From contig DCWA01000031.1 in the NCBI GenBank assembly GCA_002327445.1, forward strand, positions 676-17,500: 16,825 nt of DNA, written 5' to 3'. A program made the translations under genes and the position numbers. Source of the stretch: Desulfobacteraceae bacterium UBA2174 (GTDB lineage: Bacteria; Desulfobacterota; Desulfobacteria; Desulfobacterales; UBA2174). Of the stretch, positions 1 to 7,315 are shown in pieces (position 1 is the stretch's first letter; the number at the start of each line of letters is the position of its first letter). The notes beneath the pieces are model-generated. The model saw only the letters and a program-made list of their open reading frames with translations, was not told the origin of the DNA and did not search any database.

Positions 1-264
1 TACCGCATCGACCGCATGCTGACCCAGCTCCGCCTGGCCGGGGTGCTGGACGGCGTGCGGGCCGTGGTGCTGGGGGACTTTCTCGACTGCGGAACGGAAG
101 CCGACTTGCATTCGGTCTTCGAAGATCTTCTGGCGGACCTCGGCGTCCCCGTGGTCGCCGGATCCGGCATCGGACACGGCCGGCGCAATTTGGCCTGGCC
201 CCTGGGGCTTCCGGCCCGGCTGGATGCCGCCCGGGCCACGCTGGAAGTCGCCGGTGGCCTCTGA
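1..264 (+). CDS. ldcA: LD-carboxypeptidase (muramoyltetrapeptide carboxypeptidase, S66 family), C-terminal part
   Basis: Only the last 87 residues are in the window; the gene enters open at position 1. S66 enzymes are cytoplasmic and remove the terminal D-Ala from murein tetrapeptides during peptidoglycan recycling. The visible part begins with YRIDRMLTQLRLAGVLDGV, which fits the segment just after the catalytic Glu of the family. It ends with the GSGIGHGRRNLAWPLG block, whose His (residue 59 of the visible part) matches the catalytic His of the Ser-Glu-His triad. The nucleophilic Ser and the Glu would lie upstream of the window. The stop codon is 19 bases before the preferred start of the following serine hydrolase, so the two are probably co-transcribed. 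The family call is firm; the exact substrate (murein tetrapeptide or a related LD peptide bond) is inferred. Confidence 0.85.
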   Translation, partial: YRIDRMLTQLRLAGVLDGVRAVVLGDFLDCGTEADLHSVFEDLLADLGVPVVAGSGIGHGRRNLAWPLGLPARLDAARATLEVAGGL

Positions 265-283
265 CGAGGCGGGGCAGGGGACA

Positions 284-1390
284 TTGAGAGGGGAACGGAC
301 GGATCCGTTCGAAAAGGCTCATCGCCTGATGGTCGATGCCGTGGCCGGCGGGGTGTTTCCCGGCGCGGTGCTGCTGGCGGCGCGAGGGGGGGCGGTCGCC
401 TGTCATCGGGCTTACGGGGTGACGGACCTGGGCACCGGGCGGCGGGTCACGGTGGACACCGTCTTTGATCTGGCCTCGCTCACCAAGCCGCTGGCCACCG
501 CTCCGGCCCTGATGCGCCTCATGGCCGAAGACCGGCTGGCACCGGACACGCCGCTGGCACAGCTTCTGCCAGATTTCGAAGGGGGGCCGGCGGCCCGGGT
601 GACGGTGGACCAACTGTTGCGCCACACCTCGGGACTGCCCGCCTGGGAGCCGTACTTCGAGCACTTGCGCCAAATGCCCATCGCCGAGCGGTGGCCCTGG
701 CTCAAGCACCGCCTGAGCCGGACACCCCTGGAGGCGCCGCCCGGGTCCCAAACGGTTTACAGCGATCTCAACTTCATGATTCTCGGGTGGATGGTGGAGG
801 CGGTCGCCGGCCTCCGGCTGGATCGCTTCGTGGCGCAACGGATTTATCAACCGGTTGAGATCGCGCCCCTTTTCTTCATCGAAACCGCGCTCCCGGCCCC
901 TCGGGCGGCCTATGCCGCGACGGAGCGCTGCCCGTGGCGGGGCCTGCTGCGCGGGCGGGTCCACGACGACAACTGTTATGCCTTGGGTGGCGTCTGCGGC
1001 CACGCGGGGCTTTTCGGCACCGCCGCGGCGGTGCATCGGCTGCTGACCGTCCTGCTGGCCGCCTATCTGGACGAGGGTGCCGGCGGAGAGTTTTCCCCCC
1101 GTTGGGTGCGCGCATTTTTCGATGCACCTTCCGACGGACGACGGCCCCTGGGCTTTGATCGGCCGTCCGGGCCGACGCCGGCGTGCGGAAGCCGCTTTTC
1201 CCGGCGCACCGTGGGGCATCTGGGGTTTACCGGCGTCAGCTTCTGGATGGATCTCGATCACGGTCATCTCGTCATCCTGCTGACCAACCGGGTCCATCCG
1301 ACGCGTCGCAACGAGTCGATCCGGGCGTTTCGGCCCCGCCTCCACGACGCGGTTGTCGAGGGGCTGGAGGCCGACATTTCGCTTGTTTAA
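284..1390 (+). CDS. Serine hydrolase of the beta-lactamase / penicillin-binding-protein-like family (PF00144 type)
   Basis: About 368 residues. Seen motifs are the SxxK nucleophile S65-L-T-K68 inside FDLASLTKPLAT, a YxN-like motif Y159-S-D161 followed by LNFMILGW, and a C-terminal GHLGFTG (residues 311-317) in the place of the KTG/HxG box. The stretch VHDDNCYALGGVCGHAGLFG (226-245) is typical of a subfamily of stand-alone serine hydrolases. No clear signal peptide is visible, so a cytoplasmic location is possible. Substrate is unknown; esterase, D-aminopeptidase/carboxypeptidase or transpeptidase-like activity all fit the fold. Adjacency to ldcA suggests muropeptide processing. Start choice: TTG at 284 has a GGGG-rich Shine-Dalgarno upstream, though the spacing is short. 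ATG at 224 would overlap ldcA by 41 bases and add 20 unconserved-looking residues. ATG at 329 would cut into the first helix. Confidence 0.8.
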   Translation: MRGERTDPFEKAHRLMVDAVAGGVFPGAVLLAARGGAVACHRAYGVTDLGTGRRVTVDTVFDLASLTKPLATAPALMRLMAEDRLAPDTPLAQLLPDFEGGPAARVTVDQLLRHTSGLPAWEPYFEHLRQMPIAERWPWLKHRLSRTPLEAPPGSQTVYSDLNFMILGWMVEAVAGLRLDRFVAQRIYQPVEIAPLFFIETALPAPRAAYAATERCPWRGLLRGRVHDDNCYALGGVCGHAGLFGTAAAVHRLLTVLLAAYLDEGAGGEFSPRWVRAFFDAPSDGRRPLGFDRPSGPTPACGSRFSRRTVGHLGFTGVSFWMDLDHGHLVILLTNRVHPTRRNESIRAFRPRLHDAVVEGLEADISLV

Positions 1391-1401
1391 AGCCACCATA
1401 T

Positions 1402-1430
1402 CTGTTAGCAAGGCAAAATTTTAGGATATT
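1402..1430 (+). promoter_or_regulatory. Possible weak promoter for the mreB operon
   Basis: The 138-base gap between the hydrolase and mreB is visibly AT-richer than its surroundings near 1383-1432. CTGTTA at 1402-1407 and GATATT at 1425-1430, 17 bases apart, resemble a sigma-70 -35/-10 pair, with 3 of 6 and 4 of 6 matches by eye. This is a weak match. The operon could instead be driven from upstream of ldcA or by another promoter in this gap. Confidence 0.3.
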
Positions 1431-1528
1431 GGTCCAGGCAGGATGCCGGTTTGGCGGATCTCAGAATTCCGGGAACGTCGACCCACCCGTTTCGCCAAGG
1501 ACAAGACATAAAAAGGAACAAAGACACA

Positions 1529-2566
1529 ATGGGGTTCATGGATAGCATTCTAGGGGTGTTTTCCAGCGATCTGGCCATCGATCTGGGGACTGCCAACACC
1601 CTGGTATACGTCAAGGGAAAAGGAATCGTCCTGCGTGAGCCCTCCGTGGTCGCCGTGCGCCTGGACCGGACCAAGAACCGGGTGCTGGCCGTGGGGGCGG
1701 AGGCCAAGGCCATGCTGGGGCGTACCCCCGGCAACATCGTGGCCATCCGGCCTATGCGGGACGGGGTGATCGCCGATTTCGAAGTCACCGAGGCGATGCT
1801 GCGGCACTTCATCCGCAAGGTGCACAACCGACGCTCCTTCGTCCGGCCGCGGATCATCGTGGCCGTTCCCTCCGGGATCACCCAGGTGGAAAAGCGGGCC
1901 GTGAAGGAATCGGCCCTGTCGGCCGGTGCGCGCGAGGTGTTTCTCATCGAAGAGCCCATGGCGGCGGCCATCGGCGCCGGCTTGCCCATCACCGAACCCA
2001 CCTGCAACATGGTGGTGGACATCGGCGGGGGCACCACCGAGGTGGCGGTCATCTCCCTGGCCGGCATCGTTTACAGCCGCAGCCTGCGCGTGGCCGGTGA
2101 CAAGATGGACGAAGCGATCATGCAGTACATCAAGCGCAAGTACAATCTGCTCATCGGCGAACGCACCGCCGAAATCATCAAGACGGCCATCGGCAACGCC
2201 TATCCGGACACCGACAACCTGGAGACCATCGAAGTCAAGGGGCGCGATCTGGTTTCGGGGATTCCCAAGATCCTGGCCATCGACAGCGAGGAGGTCCGCA
2301 TGTCGATTTCCGAGCAGATCGACGCCATCGTGGAGACGGTGAAAATCGCGCTGGAACAGACACCTCCGGAGCTGGCGGCCGATATCGTCGACCGGGGGAT
2401 CGTCCTGACCGGCGGTGGCGCATTGCTGAAAAACCTGGACAAGCTGCTGATGGAAGAAAGCGGCCTGCCCATCACGGTCACCGAGGATCCGCTGTCCACC
2501 GTGGCCATCGGCAGCGGCAAGGCCATCGACAGCATCGACATCCTGCGCCAGGTGGCCATCAACTAG
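1529..2566 (+). CDS. mreB: Rod shape-determining protein MreB (bacterial actin)
   Basis: 345 residues, the usual MreB length. It is an actin-fold ATPase forming membrane-associated filaments that orient the cell-wall elongation complex. Visible motifs are phosphate-1 loop D18LGTANT, the VAVPSGI segment (111-117), EEPMAAAIGAG (141-151), phosphate-2 loop VDIGGGTTE (163-171) and the adenosine-binding TGGGALL (294-300). The N-terminal MGFMDSILGVF is hydrophobic and amphipathic-looking, as expected for direct membrane contact. Start chosen at ATG 1529, with AAGGA at 1513-1517 as ribosome binding site. The reading frame stays open upstream to about 1451, but those residues do not look like MreB. 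First gene of the mreBCD-mrdA-rodA cluster; a structured 122-base spacer separates it from mreC. Confidence 0.97.
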   Translation: MGFMDSILGVFSSDLAIDLGTANTLVYVKGKGIVLREPSVVAVRLDRTKNRVLAVGAEAKAMLGRTPGNIVAIRPMRDGVIADFEVTEAMLRHFIRKVHNRRSFVRPRIIVAVPSGITQVEKRAVKESALSAGAREVFLIEEPMAAAIGAGLPITEPTCNMVVDIGGGTTEVAVISLAGIVYSRSLRVAGDKMDEAIMQYIKRKYNLLIGERTAEIIKTAIGNAYPDTDNLETIEVKGRDLVSGIPKILAIDSEEVRMSISEQIDAIVETVKIALEQTPPELAADIVDRGIVLTGGGALLKNLDKLLMEESGLPITVTEDPLSTVAIGSGKAIDSIDILRQVAIN

Positions 2567-2580
2567 CCAGCCCGCCGTTG

Positions 2581-2671
2581 GACGGCGCAACCGTCTTATT
2601 TGCAAGCAAAGCGGCCGGGCCTAGCCGGCCTTCCGCCAAGCCATAGCCGATAGCTCGGAAACGGTCCGAGC
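2581..2671 (+). other. Structured mreB-mreC intergenic spacer with three hairpins
   Basis: Three inverted repeats lie in the spacer. GACGG/CCGTC (2581-2585 with 2591-2595) is followed by TTATTT, giving a weak terminator- or attenuator-like element. GGCCGG/CCGGCC (2613-2618 with 2625-2630) has a 6-base loop. GCTCGGA/TCCGAGC (2653-2659 with 2665-2671) is a perfect 7-base stem with a 5-base loop, ending 17 bases before the mreC ATG. The other junctions of this operon are overlapping or carry no comparable series. A role in transcript processing, 3'-end protection of mreB mRNA or partial attenuation is inferred only. Confidence 0.5.
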
Positions 2672-2688
2672 CCGTTTGACCGGCGCCT

Positions 2689-3525
2689 ATGCTTTCCAAA
2701 AAAACGCTCCTGATGGTCGGTGTGATCCTGGTGGTCGCCCTGAACGTCATCGGGTTGAGTCTCAGCAACCGACAGCCGGTTTCCGATTACGGAATGGGGC
2801 GCTTCGGCCTGGTCGTCATCGCCCCGATCCAGTCTGCCGTCACCTCCGGTTTTCATTTTTTCGGAGACATCTGGCGCCATTACTTCGCCCTGGTGGACGC
2901 AGCCCGCCAAAACGATCACCTCCAAAGAGAATTGCAACAGACCTCGGCCCGCATCGACGCCTGCAGCGAGATTGAGCAGGCCAACCAACGCCTGAGGGGC
3001 CTGATCCGGTTTCAGCAGGAAATCGAGCAGAAGGTGCTGCCGGCCGAAGTGGTGGGCAAGGACCCGTCCCCCTGGTTCCGATCGGTGATCATCGACAAGG
3101 GGCGAAACGACGGCGTTGCCAAGGGGTTGCCGGTGGTGATCCCTCAGGGTATCGCCGGACAGGTGGTGGCCGTTTCGCAGCACTATGCCAAGGTGCTGCT
3201 GATCATCGACGCCAACAATGCCGTGGACGCCCTGGTGCAACGCACCCGGGCACGCGGCATCGTCACCGGTGCCCCGGACAACGAGTGCATCTTCAAGTAT
3301 GTGCTGCGCCAGGACGACGTCCAGGAGGGCGACATCCTCATCGCATCCGGCCTGGACGGGATCTATCCCAAGGGGCTGCGGGTCGGCCGGGTGTCGGCCG
3401 TGGCCCGGCAATCAAACGGCATCTTCCAGGAGGTGACCGTCACCCCCGCCGTCGATTTTCAGACCCTGGAAGAGGTGCTGGTGGTGATCGAATCCCCGCG
3501 GCCTGAACCGGAGGCCATGGAATGA
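2689..3525 (+). CDS. mreC: Rod shape-determining protein MreC
   Basis: 278 residues. MreC is a bitopic inner-membrane protein whose periplasmic domain forms filaments and activates PBP2 in the elongasome. One N-terminal membrane segment is visible (residues about 5-26), followed by a heptad-like helical stretch (about 65-108). The beta-rich MreC domain follows, with hallmark blocks PAEVVGKDPSPWFRSVIIDKG (mid-protein), GIAGQVVAVS, GDILIASGLDGIYPKGLRVG and a VTPAVDFQTLEEVLVV end. No clear Shine-Dalgarno precedes the ATG, although the frame fits the family N-terminus. A strong hairpin sits just upstream. The stop codon overlaps the mreD start (ATGA), implying translational coupling to mreD. Confidence 0.95.
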   Translation: MLSKKTLLMVGVILVVALNVIGLSLSNRQPVSDYGMGRFGLVVIAPIQSAVTSGFHFFGDIWRHYFALVDAARQNDHLQRELQQTSARIDACSEIEQANQRLRGLIRFQQEIEQKVLPAEVVGKDPSPWFRSVIIDKGRNDGVAKGLPVVIPQGIAGQVVAVSQHYAKVLLIIDANNAVDALVQRTRARGIVTGAPDNECIFKYVLRQDDVQEGDILIASGLDGIYPKGLRVGRVSAVARQSNGIFQEVTVTPAVDFQTLEEVLVVIESPRPEPEAME

Positions 3526-4046
3526 CGGCGGTGCTTTTCCTGCTGGTCGGGGCGGCGCTGGTCGTTTTTCAGACGAGCGTTCTACCCCTGGCGGACCTCC
3601 GGACCGGATGCTGCGACCTGCTGGTGCCGCTGGTGGTGTTTCTCGGCCTGCAGCGGCGCCTGCGCGACGGCCTGCCGGCGGTCCTCCTGCTCGCGGCGGC
3701 GATGGACAGCCTCTCCGGAGTGCCGCAGGGGTATTATCTCACCGCCTATTTCTGGATCTGGGCGCTGGTGCGTTGGCTGATCGGATTTCTTCGAGTGGCG
3801 GGCACCTTCATGCTGCCGGCGGCCCTGGCCGGCGCGGTCTTGGTGGAAAACCTGGTGCTGCTGGGCATCCTTCTCTTGCTGGGAAGGGAGGGGCCGGAGG
3901 TGCCGCTCGCCCTCCGGGCCATCGCCTGGCAGATGGTCTGGACCGTCGTGCTCGGCCCGGTGATGGTGGCGGTGTTCGCCGGTCTCCAGCGCCGCCTGAG
4001 ACGATACCAGCAGCAGTCCCAGGCGCGGCGGGCGGTGCGGGAATAG
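3522..4046 (+). CDS. mreD: Rod shape-determining protein MreD
   Basis: 174 residues, mostly hydrophobic, with about five or six membrane segments and an Arg/Gln-rich cytoplasmic tail (QRRLRRYQQQSQARR). MreD is the polytopic inner-membrane partner of MreC in the elongasome. Typical features are the FQTSVLP stretch in the first helix and the mid-protein MDSLSGVPQGYYLTAYFWIW block, which matches the conserved D-x-x-x-G-x-P-x-G pattern of the family. Its ATG overlaps the mreC stop by 4 bases, and position in mreBCD order supports the call. MreD sequences diverge strongly, so recognition relies on topology, the central motif and context. Confidence 0.9.
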   Translation: MTAVLFLLVGAALVVFQTSVLPLADLRTGCCDLLVPLVVFLGLQRRLRDGLPAVLLLAAAMDSLSGVPQGYYLTAYFWIWALVRWLIGFLRVAGTFMLPAALAGAVLVENLVLLGILLLLGREGPEVPLALRAIAWQMVWTVVLGPVMVAVFAGLQRRLRRYQQQSQARRAVRE

Positions 4047-4128
4047 CCGGCGGCGTGCCGGCGCGGAAGCCGGTTCCCCGAGGGCTGGGGGCGCCGGGTC
4101 ACAACAAGACGGACAGGGTCGAGATTCC

Positions 4129-6003
4129 TTGCCGCAACACTTTCTGAAAACTGCCGATGCGGACTGGTACCGCCGAAGGCTCAACGGAGCGCTGGTCCTG
4201 GTGCTGACCGCGTTTCTCGTGCTGGGCCTGCGGCTGTTTCACCTGCAAGTCGTCCAGGGGGAAGAGTACCGCCGCCTATCGGAGAACAACTGCATCCGGC
4301 TCCAGGGAATCGATCCGCCCCGCGGCCAGATCCTCGATCGCCAGCGCCTTCTTCTGGTGGACAACCGCCCGTCGTTCAACCTGGTGATGGTGCCGCGGGA
4401 TGCCAAGCCGGTGGAGGCGACGCTGGAACGCCTGGCTGCCGGCACCGGCCTCGACCTGGGCGAACTCAGGGACACCACGGAACGGGCCCGAGCCAAATCC
4501 GCCTACCGGCCGGTGGTGCTGCGTTCAGACATCGATCGCGACCTGCTGGCCGCTGTGGAGGCGCGGCGCTACGATCTGCCCGGGGTGACGGTGGAGGTCA
4601 AGGCCCTGCGGCGCTACGCCTACGGCGACAGCGCCGGGCACCTCCTCGGCTACATGGGGGAAATCAACACGGATGAATTGGGCACCGGGCGTTATCCGGG
4701 ATGCCGCAGCGGCGATTCCATCGGCAAGTTCGGCATCGAAAAAACCTGCGAGCACTTTTTACGGGGAGAGCGGGGCGGCCGGCAAGTGGAGGTCGATGCC
4801 CGCGGCCAGATGATCCGGGTCCTGAAGACCGTCGATGCCGTGCCGGGCCATAACGTGTTGCTCACCATCGATCAGCGGCTGCAGGCGGTCGCCGAACAAT
4901 GCCTCGGAGACCATGCCGGAGCCGTGGTGGCCGTGGATCCGGACAACGGCGAGGTCCTGGCGATGGCCAGCCGGCCCGGCTTCGATCCCAATGCCTTTGT
5001 CGGCGGGATCAAGCGCCAGGATTGGCAGGCCCTGGTGGGCAATCCGCTGCGCCCCATGGAAAACAAGGCCATTCAGGCCACCTATCCCCCGGCGTCGACC
5101 TACAAGATCGTCGCGGCCCTGGCCGGATTGCAGGAGGGGGTGATCAATTCCCGATCCGAATTTTTCTGCCCGGGCGCGCTGCGTTTCGGGGACCGTTCCT
5201 ATCGCTGCTGGCGGCGCGGCGGACACGGGAATTTGAACGTGGTGGAGGCCCTCAGCCAGTCCTGCGACGTATTTTTCTACCACGTGGGCATCAAGCTCGG
5301 CGTCGATCGCCTGGCGCGCTATGCCCGTGGATGCGGTCTGGGCGCCGCGACGGAGGTGGGGCTGGACCACGAGGACCCCGGACTGATCCCGACGGCGGCA
5401 TGGAAAAAAGGCCGTTTTGGCGTCCCCTGGCAGGGAGGGGAAAATCTCTCCGTTGCCATCGGCCAAGGATACAACCTCGTGACACCGATGCAGATGGCGA
5501 TGTTGATCGCCGCCATCGGCAACGGGGGCACACTTTACCAGCCGCAGCTGGTGCGCGCCGTCGAAGCAGCCGACGGACGGGTCGTCCAGAATGGCCAGGC
5601 AACGGTCAAGGGCCGTATCCCGGTGAGTCCCGGGCATATGGCACTGGTCCGGGAAGGGCTCTGGAGAGTGGTGCAAAGCGAGCGGGGAACGGCCAAGGGC
5701 ATTCGCCTGGCGGGGATCGACGTCAGCGGCAAGACCGGAACGGCCCAGGTCTTCAGCCGCAAGGGCGAGCGGGGCCGCGATGACCAGGTGGCGGATCACC
5801 TCAAGGATCATGCCTGGTTTGTGGCCTATGCGCCCAGCCAGGCGCCCAGGATTGCCGTGGCCGTCATCATCGAGCACGGTGAGCACGGCTCCAGCGCCGC
5901 CGCTCCTGTGGCCCGCGCCGTGATCCAGGCTTACCTGGCGCCGGAAACGATTCCGGAGCCAGCGCCTGTCGACGCTTCCGAAGCAGGGGGGGACGAGGAA
6001 TGA
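4129..6003 (+). CDS. mrdA: Penicillin-binding protein 2 (elongasome peptidoglycan DD-transpeptidase)
   Basis: 624 residues, normal for PBP2. It is a class B enzyme that cross-links peptidoglycan during side-wall growth with RodA as glycosyltransferase partner. There is an N-terminal membrane anchor (about 19-40), a PBP dimerisation domain beginning at RLQGIDPPRGQILDR (58-72), and a transpeptidase domain from about 240. Catalytic motifs are S323-T-Y-K326, S378-C-D380 (the SxD form of SxN) and K535-T-G-T538. Cys347, Cys360, His366 and Cys379 lie around the active site with spacing resembling the zinc site described in Acinetobacter PBP2. The start is TTG at 4129 behind an AGGG; no ATG or GTG fits the expected N-terminus better. 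It lies 82 bases after mreD, and its stop overlaps the rodA ATG. Confidence 0.95.
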   Translation: MPQHFLKTADADWYRRRLNGALVLVLTAFLVLGLRLFHLQVVQGEEYRRLSENNCIRLQGIDPPRGQILDRQRLLLVDNRPSFNLVMVPRDAKPVEATLERLAAGTGLDLGELRDTTERARAKSAYRPVVLRSDIDRDLLAAVEARRYDLPGVTVEVKALRRYAYGDSAGHLLGYMGEINTDELGTGRYPGCRSGDSIGKFGIEKTCEHFLRGERGGRQVEVDARGQMIRVLKTVDAVPGHNVLLTIDQRLQAVAEQCLGDHAGAVVAVDPDNGEVLAMASRPGFDPNAFVGGIKRQDWQALVGNPLRPMENKAIQATYPPASTYKIVAALAGLQEGVINSRSEFFCPGALRFGDRSYRCWRRGGHGNLNVVEALSQSCDVFFYHVGIKLGVDRLARYARGCGLGAATEVGLDHEDPGLIPTAAWKKGRFGVPWQGGENLSVAIGQGYNLVTPMQMAMLIAAIGNGGTLYQPQLVRAVEAADGRVVQNGQATVKGRIPVSPGHMALVREGLWRVVQSERGTAKGIRLAGIDVSGKTGTAQVFSRKGERGRDDQVADHLKDHAWFVAYAPSQAPRIAVAVIIEHGEHGSSAAAPVARAVIQAYLAPETIPEPAPVDASEAGGDEE

Positions 6004-7166
6004 CGCCGTCATCATCCGGCCAACCGAGACCGGCCATCGACAATGGCGGACCGTTTCCGATGATGTTCGATCGCCGACTGGCCAAGAACTTCCACTGGGG
6101 CCTGCTGGCCGCCACCCTGGTGCTGGCCGCCATGGGTGTCGTCACGCTCTACAGCGCGGTGAACGCGGACCCCGGCGCATCATCCTCCGGGCTCCATTTC
6201 AAGCAGATGATCTGGTATCTCATGGGACTGGGGGTGATGACCGCCAGTTTCCTGGTCAATTACAAGACGCTGGAGCGCTGGGCGCCCGTCCTGTACAGCC
6301 TTTGCGTCATCATGCTGGTGGCGGTCCTGGTGGCCGGCAGGGCCGCGGGCGGCTCGCGGCGATGGCTGGCCCTGGGGCCCCTGTTCCTCCAGCCCTCCGA
6401 GTTGGCGAAAATCGCGGTGGCGTTGATGCTGGCGCGCCACTACGCCAAGGAGGTCACCACCCGGGGTTTCGTGCTGCGGGAGCTGATCTGGCCCATGGCC
6501 ATCACGGGGCTGCCCTTCCTGCTCATCGTGCGTCAGCCCGACCTGGGAACGGCAATGCTGGTGATGCTCATCGCCCTCTCGATGACCCTCTTCGTCAAGA
6601 TCGAGCGGCGCACCGCCATCGGCATCTTCGGCTTCGGGGCGGTGGCGCTGCCGGTGGTATGGCACTTTTTGAAAGAGTATCAGAAGCAGCGTATTCTCAC
6701 CTTTCTCGATCCGGACCGCGACCCCCTCGGCGCCGGCTATCACATCATTCAGAGCAAGATCGCCATCGGCAGCGGCATGCTCAGCGGCAAGGGGTTTCTC
6801 AAGGGTACCCAGAACACCCTGAGCTTTCTGCCCGAGCAGCACACGGATTTCATTTTTTCCGTGCTGGCGGAAGAATGGGGCTTCGCCGGCGCCGTTCTCC
6901 TGCTGGTGGCGTTTTTGCTGCTGATCCTCTGGGGGTTGAGCGTGGCGGCCGAAAGCCGCGAGCCCTTCGGCATCATTCTGGCCGTCGGGCTGACCGCCAT
7001 GATCTTCTGGCACGTGGCCATCAACATCGGCATGGTGATGGGATTGATGCCGGTGGTGGGCGTGCCGCTGCCGTTTGTCAGCTACGGGGGCTCCTCCCTG
7101 ATGACGAACATGCTGTGCGTCGGAATTCTCATCAATATCCGGATGCGCCGCTTCATGACCGAATGA
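6000..7166 (+). CDS. rodA: Rod shape-determining protein RodA (SEDS peptidoglycan glycosyltransferase)
   Basis: 388 residues as called. RodA polymerises lipid II into glycan strands in the inner membrane, paired with PBP2. About ten membrane helices are visible. SEDS hallmarks are GSRRWLALGPLFLQPSELAK (118-137), RQPDLGTA (178-185), GxGFLKGTQNTLSFLPEQHTDFIF (containing the conserved Asp283), and the C-terminal GLMPVVGVPLPFVSYGGSS block. The ATG at 6000 overlaps the mrdA stop (ATGA), implying coupling. The family N-terminus normally begins near MFDRRL, which here corresponds to ATG 6060 or 6063. The first 20 residues (Pro/Ser-rich) are therefore either a short cytoplasmic extension or an annotation artefact. 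Confidence 0.96.
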   Translation: MTPSSSGQPRPAIDNGGPFPMMFDRRLAKNFHWGLLAATLVLAAMGVVTLYSAVNADPGASSSGLHFKQMIWYLMGLGVMTASFLVNYKTLERWAPVLYSLCVIMLVAVLVAGRAAGGSRRWLALGPLFLQPSELAKIAVALMLARHYAKEVTTRGFVLRELIWPMAITGLPFLLIVRQPDLGTAMLVMLIALSMTLFVKIERRTAIGIFGFGAVALPVVWHFLKEYQKQRILTFLDPDRDPLGAGYHIIQSKIAIGSGMLSGKGFLKGTQNTLSFLPEQHTDFIFSVLAEEWGFAGAVLLLVAFLLLILWGLSVAAESREPFGIILAVGLTAMIFWHVAINIGMVMGLMPVVGVPLPFVSYGGSSLMTNMLCVGILINIRMRRFMTE

Positions 7167-7188
7167 TTCCCGCGGGTCCAAAAAACCT

Positions 7189-7217
7189 TTGACAGGCAAG
7201 GTGGCGAGTGTTATAGA
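7189..7217 (+). promoter_or_regulatory. Sigma-70-type promoter of the ATP synthase operon
   Basis: TTGACA at 7189-7194 is a perfect -35 box. TATAGA at 7212-7217 follows after 17 bases as -10 box, differing from the consensus at two positions. The pair lies 22 bases after the rodA stop and about 100 bases before atpF', in an otherwise non-coding gap. The expected transcription start is near 7224. Confidence 0.75.
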
Positions 7218-7231
7218 CCGCCGAGTTTATC

Positions 7232-7249
7232 AGGTGGTGAAAACCGCCT
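7232..7249 (+). promoter_or_regulatory. GAAA-tetraloop hairpin near the 5' end of the atp leader
   Basis: AGGTGGT (7232-7238) pairs with ACCGCCT (7243-7249), a 7-base stem with one G-U pair closed by a GAAA (GNRA) tetraloop. From the promoter position it would begin roughly 8 bases into the transcript. The remaining leader to 7315 is AT-rich and unstructured by eye, ending in the GCGGAGGG ribosome binding site of atpF'. It is likely an mRNA-stabilising 5' hairpin; a regulatory role is not shown. Confidence 0.5.
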
Positions 7250-7315
7250 TCAGACACGCAGTAACACCCCAAAAATACATCATAATTTCTTAAAATCCAG
7301 CAGCGGAGGGCGCCA

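Noticed and set aside
1550..2605. Long minus-strand open frames opposite mreB, and similar ones opposite mrdA (4759-6015), rodA (6180-7199) and atpA (8900-10024).
   Set aside because: Each mirrors a confidently identified gene and has the low-complexity Asp/Gly/His-rich composition of reverse-complement high-GC coding DNA.
3608..4147. A 179-codon plus-strand frame across mreD and the mreD-mrdA gap.
   Set aside because: It is out of frame with MreD, has Gly/Ala/Arg/Pro-rich nonsense composition, and MreD in the other frame has proper membrane helices and stop/start coupling.
7169..7176. CCCGCGGG palindrome just after rodA, considered as a terminator.
   Set aside because: It has no loop and no T tract on the coding strand; the following run is A-rich, so it does not look like an intrinsic terminator for rodA.
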